From JBMNGG01 sp050949705 (GTDB lineage Bacteria; Bacillota; Thermosediminibacteria; Thermosediminibacterales; Tepidanaerobacteraceae), in NCBI GenBank assembly GCA_050949705.1, contig JBMNGG010000006.1, forward strand, positions 80,644 through 144,643: a stretch of 64,000 nucleotides of DNA, written 5' to 3'. Both the position numbers and the translations under genes were made by a program. Positions within the stretch are counted from its first letter, which is position 1, and each line of letters begins with the position of its first letter. This document shows positions 55,154-61,990 of this stretch, one piece after another. The notes under the pieces were generated by a model. It saw nothing but the letters and a program-made list of their open reading frames with translations, was not told where the DNA came from and made no database searches.

Positions 55154-55854
55154 TGAAACTATTTGCAAAGAAAAAATTACCAATTTTTATCTCCATACTT
55201 CTTATTACCTGTTTTTTGATTGTGGGATGTGGCAATAAGACATCTGTTTCAAAAACTCCATATCAATCTGGGGAAGGTCATGAGGCTTCCCAAAAAGAAG
55301 CAACAATTGACCATTTCCAAGAAGACCCAAAAAAGGCCGCGAGTATTGATACCGAGGATTCTATGCCGAATGTAGAGGATTCCCCAAAAAGCCCTGTATC
55401 GGACAGTTATGTAAGCAGGCAAGGACAGGAAAATGTAAACAGTCAAGGTCAGGAACAGGAAAAGTCTGATAATCCAGAGCAGGTTTCCTCTGTTACCGTT
55501 TCTATAGTTGGTCCTGAGGATAACGGTGTGATTATGAAAGCAACGGTTGTTGAAATAGAAGAAGGAGAAACGGTGCTAGATGTACTGAGAAAGGCAGCCC
55601 GCCAAAACAATATTCCTATATCTGTCAGAGGGAGAAAATCCACAGCATATGTGGAAAGTATAGACAATTTATTTGAATTCGACCATGGGGCAAAAAGCGG
55701 CTGGCTTTACAGAGTAAACGGTAGTATGTACAGCCAAAGTGCCGGCTCTTTTACGGTAAAGCCTGATGATGTTATAGAGTGGCTCTATACTCTTGATATG
55801 GGTAGAGATATAGATGATGACACAAGTTATTCAGGAGGGGCGGCAGATGAATAG
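55153..55854 (+). CDS. DUF4430 lipoprotein (transcobalamin C-like)
   Basis: Starts at GTG 55153 sharing a base with the preceding stop. Lipobox FLIVGCGN. Residues 24-105 are a low-complexity Ser/Gln/Glu-rich tether; residues 110-225 are one DUF4430 domain (IEEGETVLDVLRKAARQNNI, FEFDHGAKSGWLYRVNGSMY, DVIEWLYTLDMGRDI). Membrane-anchored on a flexible stalk and followed directly by the ECF permease genes, it looks like the hand-over protein that brings cobalamin to the transporter. Canonical ECF systems have no such soluble partner. The stop overlaps the T-component start region. Confidence 0.85.
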   Translation: MKLFAKKKLPIFISILLITCFLIVGCGNKTSVSKTPYQSGEGHEASQKEATIDHFQEDPKKAASIDTEDSMPNVEDSPKSPVSDSYVSRQGQENVNSQGQEQEKSDNPEQVSSVTVSIVGPEDNGVIMKATVVEIEEGETVLDVLRKAARQNNIPISVRGRKSTAYVESIDNLFEFDHGAKSGWLYRVNGSMYSQSAGSFTVKPDDVIEWLYTLDMGRDIDDDTSYSGGAADE

Positions 55855-56719
55855 GGGTTTTGCATCACTTCATCCTGCCCCGTGTTTTCTATACTATGTG
55901 AGTCTTGTCATACTTGTGATGATAATATATCATCCTATGTTTTTGTTCTTAGCTTTGTGTTCTCAAGTAATGTTAAACATTATGCAGGATGGCGGCAAAA
56001 GGCTTAAGGAATCAATAAAATACTACATATTCTTGGGTTTTTTAATAGTTCTGGTAAATCCCTTTATATCCCATCGGGGGCGAACCATACTCTTTTATTT
56101 CTTTGACAACCCGGTGACATTGGAGGCTGTAATTTACGGCATTGTCATGATGATGTCACTTCTAACCGTGCTTATAGCCTTCGTTTCGTATAATCTAGTT
56201 ATTACTCCGGACAAATTTATGTTTCTTTTTTCCTCTATATTTCCAAAAACTGCCTTTATATGCATGATGGCAATGCGCTTTGTTCCTGTACTTAAAAAAC
56301 GCAGCCAAGATATTGCCCTTGTTCAAAAAACTAGAGGCACAGATACATCTACAGGAAGTTTTATACAGCGAGTCAAAAACGGCATGCAGATAATGATTAT
56401 ATTGATTACATGGTCCCTGGAAGAAGCTATTATAACATCAAGGTCCATGAGAGCGAGAGGATATGGCATTACAAAAAACAGAAGTTCATATTTCGATTAT
56501 AAAATGACAAAAAGAGATTGGGCGACTCTTGCCGTGATAGTTTTATCCTGTGGCAACTTATTGTATTTTTGGCGTCAAGGTCTAGGACATTTTCAAATAT
56601 ATCCGGAGCTTTCGGCACTGACTTTAGACATAAATATAGGGCTTTTTTTAGTCGCATCTTTTATATACCTCGCTATTCCCGTAGCGATAGAAGGAGTTGA
56701 GAGACTAATATGGCTTTAA
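55850..56719 (+). CDS. ECF transporter T component (CbiQ-like)
   Basis: Read from ATG 55850 with GGAGGGG six bases upstream; an earlier ATG at 55814 lies within the DUF4430 gene. The 289 residues form about six to seven membrane helices. Coupling motifs are present: LVQKTRGTDT and IITSRSMRARGYG, the two Arg-Gly elements that contact the ATPases. Overlaps the ATPase gene by 10 bases. With the next two genes it completes a dedicated ECF importer under cobalamin control. Comparative genomics has named such cobalamin-linked units CbrTUV. Confidence 0.9.
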   Translation, partial: NRGFASLHPAPCFLYYVSLVILVMIIYHPMFLFLALCSQVMLNIMQDGGKRLKESIKYYIFLGFLIVLVNPFISHRGRTILFYFFDNPVTLEAVIYGIVMMMSLLTVLIAFVSYNLVITPDKFMFLFSSIFPKTAFICMMAMRFVPVLKKRSQDIALVQKTRGTDTSTGSFIQRVKNGMQIMIILITWSLEEAIITSRSMRARGYGITKNRSSYFDYKMTKRDWATLAVIVLSCGNLLYFWRQGLGHFQIYPELSALTLDINIGLFLVASFIYLAIPVAIEGVERLIWL

Positions 56720-58416
56720 TAGATATACATAATCTAAGTTTTTCTTATCCAAATTCCACACAAAGGGCTTTAAAAAATGTGAATTTCTCCGTACAAGCAG
56801 GAGAAATTGTAGTCATATGCGGACCTTCGGGCTGTGGGAAGACGACTTTGATAAGTCAATTGAAAAGAGAAATCCGTCCTGAGGGAAAGAGTGGTGGGAA
56901 GATTTTTTACCAGGGGAAATCCATAAACCACATTTCAGAAAAACAAGCTGCTCGAGAAATTGGCATGGTCTTTCAGGACCCTGAACATCAGATAGTTTTG
57001 GATACTGTTTTACATGAACTGGCCTTTGCAATGGAAAATATGGGCTATGATATCCGAACCATGAAAAAGAGAATAGGGGAAATGTGCAATTTTTTTGGAT
57101 TGGAAAAGATGCTGAACAAACCTGTTAGTGAGCTTTCAGGTGGAGAAAAACAGATATTAAATCTGGCATCAGTGCTACTGCTTCAGCCTAAAGTACTACT
57201 TTTAGATGAACCTACCTCACAGCTGGACCCCGTTGCGGCAAAACAATTTTTGCAGATGGTTTACAGGCTAAATAGGGAGCTTTCCATGACAATAATATTG
57301 AGTGAACATCGCCTTGAAGATGTATTCCCCCTCGCTGACAAGGTAATATTTATGGAAAAGGGTGAAGTAAAACACATAGGAAATCCCAAAAGTATAAGCT
57401 TTGATATTCTCATGTCAAAAGATGCCCCAATGAACAACTATCTTCCCTCGGTAGTTAGAATGTATTCATATTTAAAAAAAGATATTAAAGAGGCAGAAAT
57501 ACCTGTGGATGTGAGAGAGGCAAAAAAGGTGATATGTGATTTGATAGTTGAAAATCAAGCAAAAAATAACGGGGATTTCGAAAAATGCTTTAATTTTTCT
57601 GAAAAACCTATTATTAAAATGATAAACGTAAGTTTTCGGTATGAAAGAGACTCACCCAATATTTTAAACAAACTATCTTTGGATATATGTTCGGGAGAAT
57701 TTCTTACAATTTTAGGCGGCAATGGTGCCGGTAAATCCACACTGCTTCAAGTTATGGCAGGCATTAAAAAACCTCAACGGGGCAAGGTTTATTTTAACGG
57801 TCAGGATATACTGCGAATTGAAGAAGAAGAAAGGTATTCAAAGATAGGGTATCTTGCACAAAACCCCATGCTTTATTTTATATACGAAACGGTAGAAGAA
57901 GAACTTTACAGAAGGGCGGAAATGCTGAAAACAAGAGTTGAAGGTATAAATGGTTTGCTGAAAGAATATGTAGATTTATTTAGCCTTGAACCCTTGATGA
58001 AAAGACATCCCTATGATTTAAGCGGTGGAGAAAAACAAAAACTGGCAATGGCAACAGTGCTTTTATCGAAGCCCCAGGTGCTTTTGCTGGATGAGCCCAC
58101 AAAAGGTCTTGACCCAACATTTAAAATCAGCTTTAAAAACATACTTGATAAGCTCATTAAGACTGGAATCACAATCGTAATGGTCTCTCATGATATAGAA
58201 TTTGTTGCGGCAAATGCTTCCTCCTGTGCCCTGCTTTTTAATGGTGAAATAACAAACAAAGATACTCCTCCCAATTTCTTTAGTGAGAATTACTTTTATA
58301 CTACTGCCGTAAACAGAACTGTCAGGGGAAAATTGCCTAAGGCTATTACTTTTGAGGATGTGATTAAGGTATGCAAGAGGGAAAGACACATAATGGCAAA
58401 ATCTGCTTCATGCTAG
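56710..58416 (+). CDS. ECF transporter ATPase, two ATP-binding domains in one chain
   Basis: A 568-residue fusion of two EcfA-type ATPases. First half: Walker A GPSGCGKTT, Q-loop FQDPEHQIV, LSGGEKQ, Walker B VLLLDEPTSQLDP, switch SEHRLED. Second half from about 295: Walker A GGNGAGKST, Q-loop LAQNPMLYF, LSGGEKQ, VLLLDEPTKGLDP, switch VSHDIEF. Both halves keep every catalytic element. A linker at about 235-295 joins them. The other ECF operon in this window encodes the two ATPases as separate proteins, so the two systems are of different descent. The last 46 bases overlap the S-component gene. Confidence 0.95.
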   Translation: MALIDIHNLSFSYPNSTQRALKNVNFSVQAGEIVVICGPSGCGKTTLISQLKREIRPEGKSGGKIFYQGKSINHISEKQAAREIGMVFQDPEHQIVLDTVLHELAFAMENMGYDIRTMKKRIGEMCNFFGLEKMLNKPVSELSGGEKQILNLASVLLLQPKVLLLDEPTSQLDPVAAKQFLQMVYRLNRELSMTIILSEHRLEDVFPLADKVIFMEKGEVKHIGNPKSISFDILMSKDAPMNNYLPSVVRMYSYLKKDIKEAEIPVDVREAKKVICDLIVENQAKNNGDFEKCFNFSEKPIIKMINVSFRYERDSPNILNKLSLDICSGEFLTILGGNGAGKSTLLQVMAGIKKPQRGKVYFNGQDILRIEEEERYSKIGYLAQNPMLYFIYETVEEELYRRAEMLKTRVEGINGLLKEYVDLFSLEPLMKRHPYDLSGGEKQKLAMATVLLSKPQVLLLDEPTKGLDPTFKISFKNILDKLIKTGITIVMVSHDIEFVAANASSCALLFNGEITNKDTPPNFFSENYFYTTAVNRTVRGKLPKAITFEDVIKVCKRERHIMAKSASC

Positions 58417-59072
58417 CGATGATAGGCATCGCAGCGATTCTCAGCATTTCTATGTATGTAGCTGATAACTTGCTCATGTCCCTTAGCTTTGCTTTAATGA
58501 TGCTTTCAATGGTCCCTTTTTATATAAAGTTTGAGAAAAAAGAATTAAATGCCGAAGAAATGGTATTGATAGCAATGATTTCGGCACTGGCAGCAGTTGG
58601 CAGAGTGCCTTTTGCAGCACTTCCCAGCATTCAACCTACCTCTTTTATAATAATTATGGCTGCCCTGGCCTTTGGAAAGGAAGTGGGATTTTTAGTAGGA
58701 AATACGGCTGCATTAATATCAAACCTTTTTCTAGGACAGGGCCCGTGGACACCTTGGCAGATGGTTAGCTGGGGGATGATGGGTTTTACTGCAGGGTGGC
58801 TAAAAGATGGCAATTTTATTAAATCAAAATCCCAGCTTTGCTGTTTCGGATTCGTGTGGGGTTTTTTATTCGGCTGGATGATGAATCTCTGGGCTTTGTT
58901 ATTTTTCCAACTTAGTGACATCTCATGGAAATTGATATTGGGATCCTGTATTACAAGTTTTAAATTTGATCTTAATCATGCCTTGTGCAATGTTGTTTTT
59001 ATATTACTTTTTAATGACCGTTTCACGAAAATATTAAATAGGACAAAAGAAAAATATGGGCTGTTGAAATAA
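58371..59072 (+). CDS. cbrT: ECF transporter S component, predicted for cobalamin
   Basis: A 233-residue membrane protein with about six helices in the ECF S fold. MVLIAMISALAAVGRVPFAA, PTSFIIIMAALAFGKEVGFL and GQGPWTPWQMVSWGMMGFTA are typical of a clostridial S-component group usually found under cobalamin riboswitches. It determines the substrate of the importer. Placement as last gene of the riboswitch operon and after DUF4430/toroid proteins makes cobalamin or a cobamide precursor the best guess; the symbol is tentative. ATG 58371 lies in the ATPase gene; a downstream ATG at 58410 is possible. Confidence 0.78.
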   Translation: MQEGKTHNGKICFMLAMIGIAAILSISMYVADNLLMSLSFALMMLSMVPFYIKFEKKELNAEEMVLIAMISALAAVGRVPFAALPSIQPTSFIIIMAALAFGKEVGFLVGNTAALISNLFLGQGPWTPWQMVSWGMMGFTAGWLKDGNFIKSKSQLCCFGFVWGFLFGWMMNLWALLFFQLSDISWKLILGSCITSFKFDLNHALCNVVFILLFNDRFTKILNRTKEKYGLLK

Positions 59073-59216
59073 GTATTGATATCTCCATTACAAAACATTA
59101 ATTGAAATGGATAATAAAGTGTAATAAAATAAAGAAAGATAATATTTTATTCATTATAAATACTTTGTTAGAAAAACAGAGTCTAAAATTTAATACAAAA
59201 AGAGGGGAGATATTGT

Positions 59217-59633
59217 ATGCTGATTAAGAAAGTAGAGGAATACTACTCTAAAGAGCATGACTTAAATTGTGCTGAGACAATTCTTTATGCAGCTAACGAC
59301 GTATATAAGTTGGGGTTAGATAAAAATGCTCTTAAAATGGCAGCAGGTTTTGGTGGGGGAATGGGCATTGATAGTGTGTGCGGTGCTCTGACCGGTGGCA
59401 TAATGGTGCTGGGGGTGCTCTTTGTAAAGGACAGGGCCCATGAAAGTGATAGAATTAAGAACTTGGAAAAAGAGTTTTTGAATCGATATAGGGATAAGAT
59501 GGGAAATATCAACTGTCCGCCTTTAAAAGAAAAACACCATAACGATAAAGTTAGGTGTCTTAATGTTATAAAAGAAGCCGGAATTATCCTGGATGATATA
59601 GTAAAAAGAGAATTAAAACTTCTCAAAGGATAA
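59217..59633 (+). CDS. C_GCAxxG_C_C family redox protein
   Basis: A 138-residue cytoplasmic protein with the family cysteines in order: LNCAETIL, SVCGALTGGIMVLG, INCPPL and VRCLNVIKEAG. The name comes from this pattern; members are small, probably metal- or redox-active, and of unknown function. GGGGAG precedes the ATG. It stands alone downstream of the ECF operon with a 144-base AT-rich gap, so it may or may not share that transcript. Confidence 0.88.
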   Translation: MLIKKVEEYYSKEHDLNCAETILYAANDVYKLGLDKNALKMAAGFGGGMGIDSVCGALTGGIMVLGVLFVKDRAHESDRIKNLEKEFLNRYRDKMGNINCPPLKEKHHNDKVRCLNVIKEAGIILDDIVKRELKLLKG

Positions 59634-59662
59634 GTGATTAATCCCTTAAGCAGATAACCGTA

Positions 59663-60157
59663 TTATAGTTTTTTACTTGATAAGGAAAATCCCGCTGATA
59701 GTGCTTTTACTAGACCTATGGATACAGCACTGTCAACAAAGTGGTGCAGTAGAGTTCCAATGCCCACTACTACGAAAGCTGTATAGAAATCAAAACCAAA
59801 TGGAAGTACAATCAAAGCTTCGCCCAAGGCATGGATTGGTGCAACAAAAATTAAGGCTTTCTGGAAAGAGAGTCCTTTTTTTATTAATAAAGCTCCGGTC
59901 AAGCCGAAAAATACGTGAATGAGTGCACGAGCTGCTATTGCGGGTCCAAGAATAAGCAAAAAGCCCAAAGAAGAACCAAATCCCACCATTACCGCCGCTG
60001 TAGGCCCAACCAACATGGATATCATAGAGGGAACATGAGAGGCTAAAGTGGCAGAAAAGGGCGGAATGTAGATTTTAAGGTATCCTCCAAAGGTAATAGG
60101 TATAATAAGGGATAAGGCTATAAGTAATGCACTTATAACGATTTGTTTTGGTTTCAT
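59663..60157 (-). CDS. niaX: ECF S component, predicted niacin transporter NiaX
   Basis: Read from minus-strand ATG 60157 (AAAGGA site); the longer frame to 60208 has no site. The 164 residues contain five to six helices: ISALLIALSLIIPITFGGYL, YIPPFSATLASHVPSMISML, GPTAAVMVGFGSSLGFLLI and HALGEALIVLPFG. This pattern matches NiaX-type S components that use a shared ECF module. It lies next to the niacin-responsive repressor NiaR, which is the usual arrangement. No ATPase or T gene adjoins it, so it must share one from elsewhere, possibly a group II module. Confidence 0.8.
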   Translation of the reverse strand: MKPKQIVISALLIALSLIIPITFGGYLKIYIPPFSATLASHVPSMISMLVGPTAAVMVGFGSSLGFLLILGPAIAARALIHVFFGLTGALLIKKGLSFQKALIFVAPIHALGEALIVLPFGFDFYTAFVVVGIGTLLHHFVDSAVSIGLVKALSAGFSLSSKKL

Positions 60158-60372
60158 GATGCTAAGTCCTTTCATACTTTTTATGATTCGGCTAAAGCCT
60201 CGTGTCATCTGGTAATACAGCTAGCTTAGATTATTTTTTCGATGGTTCTAAGATTCAGTTACTGCAAAAGCCTAAAGTTTTAAGCTTAATCTACATCCAT
60301 TATTACATACTACAAAGTCCGGCTGAGTAAATATGTTATATTTACTACTGATGTTGGCTAATGAAAAGCTTT

Positions 60373-60480
60373 TTAACGGCTTTTTTGTAACCTCGTCAAT
60401 AACCATTTACGAAAAAACAAAATTCGCTCTTTTGTAATACCTGACGGCTCCTTCGAATCATATATTAGATGCAAAATCAT
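60373..60480 (-). other. Possible 35-codon small ORF upstream of niaX
   Basis: Minus-strand frame starting MILHLIYDSKEPSGITKER and ending KWLLTRLQKSR. It lies inside the long leader expected from the niaX promoter. No ribosome site precedes it. The residues look protein-like rather than random, so a conserved small protein or a gene relic is possible. The remaining 60209-60372 shows no feature beyond a weak AAAAGC/GCTTTT hairpin. Confidence 0.3.
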
Positions 60481-60497
60481 TTATAAATTTAATGATT

Positions 60498-60527
60498 ATT
60501 ATACTGTATATACACCTGAGTAGTCAA
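60498..60527 (-). promoter_or_regulatory. Promoter with embedded palindrome ahead of niaX
   Basis: On the minus strand TTGACT, 18 bases, TATAAT. The spacer holds TGTATATACA (60505-60514), a perfect dyad placed where NiaR could block RNA polymerase. The transcript would have a leader of about 330 bases. Confidence 0.6.
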
Positions 60528-60546
60528 CCGGTTATAAAAAAATATC

Positions 60547-61056
60547 TTATTCTAATAAAATGCCTTTTTCTCTCAGCAATGTTTCAGCCTTGTTGATGCA
60601 ATCGAAGTTAATTGCTTCCACTGTATGAATATGAACGCCATCTGTTAAATGAGAAAGTAGGTTAGCTTTGTTCTCTTTTATTGCATTAACAAAATTATCT
60701 ACATCTTTAGAATTAGAGACCATTAAATTTCCTCGTAGTTCACCATATATAGGGTGTTCTACTATTACATCAATGACTTTACAGCCACATTCGACAATAG
60801 TCAAAAGTTCTTCCTCAGTCCTTTTGAAGTTATGACAAACTGCGATTTGTTTCGAACATAGCGCAAGAGGATTTTTAGTCAAATATCCTTGAGTTGTAGC
60901 GACAATATTCTTTCCCAACGCCCTTAGGATCGCTATATCTTGAACAATTACCTGGCGAGTTACATCGAAGAATTTGGCAAGTTCCTTGCCGGAAATAGGT
61001 TCTTGCCGTGTTTCTAATAAGTCTATTATTTTTTCTCTTCGCTCCTTTGCGTTCAT
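60547..61056 (-). CDS. niaR: Niacin-responsive transcriptional repressor NiaR
   Basis: A 169-residue repressor: N-terminal helix-turn-helix (KERREKIIDLLETRQEPISG, then KELAKFFDVTRQVIVQDIAI) followed by the 3H domain named for its three histidines (AVCHNFKR, VEHPIYGELRG, HLTDGVHIHTVEA). NiaR binds nicotinic acid and a metal and then represses NAD-synthesis and niacin-uptake genes. It lies 33 bases after the DtxR-type gene on the same strand and just upstream of niaX. AGAGGTGA is the ribosome site. Confidence 0.92.
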   Translation of the reverse strand: MNAKERREKIIDLLETRQEPISGKELAKFFDVTRQVIVQDIAILRALGKNIVATTQGYLTKNPLALCSKQIAVCHNFKRTEEELLTIVECGCKVIDVIVEHPIYGELRGNLMVSNSKDVDNFVNAIKENKANLLSHLTDGVHIHTVEAINFDCINKAETLLREKGILLE

Positions 61057-61088
61057 AAAATCACCTCTGTCAGGTATAGTTAAATATA

Positions 61089-61586
61089 TTATATCATATC
61101 ATCATACTTTTCTCGTTCAATTTGTTTATATTCTAAGAATTTATCCAGAATTTCAGGGTGCTCTATGAAAAAGGTGTTTAGAAGATTTATATTTTCTATA
61201 GTATCTTGAGTTAGATGATGTTCTATCATTTCGGTTTGTTTGAGTAGTTCAGATTCCACACCTATATTTTTCAAGAAGGTCTCAACTATTTGGTGTCTTC
61301 TTAAAAGAAAACAACCTATTTCTTCACCTTTTTTTGTAAGTTGTATAATCCCATACTTCTCATAAATCAAATAACCCATTTCAGTTAGTTTCTGCACAGT
61401 TTTTGTAGCTGAGGGCGCTTGAACATTTAATTGTTCAGCTAGGCTTGTGATTCTTACATATCCATTGTTTTTACATGTTCTATAGATCATCTCAAGATAG
61501 TCTTCCATGCTAGGAGTGAGCAGAATATTCTCCTGGCGAATTATTTCATAACCCCGGTATGTATGAAAATTTCTCTCTTTTTTCAA
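61089..61586 (-). CDS. DtxR/MntR-family metal-dependent regulator
   Basis: A 165-residue protein: winged helix-turn-helix (LTPSMEDYLEMIYRTCKNNG, ITSLAEQLNVQAPSATKTVQ) and a dimerisation/metal domain with RRHQIVETFL and QTEMIEHHLTQDTIENI, which supply the Glu and His metal ligands. It has no C-terminal SH3-like domain, as in MntR and short clostridial IdeR forms. It is divergent from feoA-feoB across about 150 bases, so iron control of Feo is the likely role. GGAGG lies upstream of the start. Confidence 0.88.
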   Translation of the reverse strand: MKKERNFHTYRGYEIIRQENILLTPSMEDYLEMIYRTCKNNGYVRITSLAEQLNVQAPSATKTVQKLTEMGYLIYEKYGIIQLTKKGEEIGCFLLRRHQIVETFLKNIGVESELLKQTEMIEHHLTQDTIENINLLNTFFIEHPEILDKFLEYKQIEREKYDDMI

Positions 61587-61733
61587 TCAAATGCCTCCTT
61601 TGTAACATCCCTAAAAAAGTAAACATATATTAATCTTAACGAGGAATGTTTCCCTAAACTAACTTATTAAAAGGCGAGTAAGAATATGCTATTTAATGAT
61701 TTTCCCATAGCAATAAAGCGGAGGTATGAGAAA

Positions 61734-61973
61734 ATGAAAACTAAACTGATGCCTTTATATAACTTACCAGTGGGGAGTTTTGGAAAAGTAAAAAAGCTTG
61801 CGATAGAAGGCGATGCAAGACGGAGAATGTTGGATATTGGTCTTATTAATGATACGGTAGTGGAAGCTTTAAGAAGAAGCCCCTTAGGAGATCCAATTGC
61901 TTACCAGATTCGCGGAGCTGTAATAGCCTTAAGATATGAAGAAGCATCTAAGATATTTGTAAAGCTATGCTAA
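61734..61973 (+). CDS. feoA: Ferrous iron transport protein FeoA
   Basis: Read from ATG 61734, nine bases after CGGAGG; earlier in-frame codons lack a site. The 79 residues are an SH3-like beta barrel: LPVGSFGKVKKLAIEGDARR, MLDIGLINDTVVEALRRSPLGDP, YQIRGAVIALRYEEASKIFV. FeoA is a cytoplasmic partner of the FeoB permease. It precedes feoB by 17 bases. Confidence 0.93.
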   Translation: MKTKLMPLYNLPVGSFGKVKKLAIEGDARRRMLDIGLINDTVVEALRRSPLGDPIAYQIRGAVIALRYEEASKIFVKLC

Positions 61974-61990
61974 CAGGGGAGGTTGCTAGC

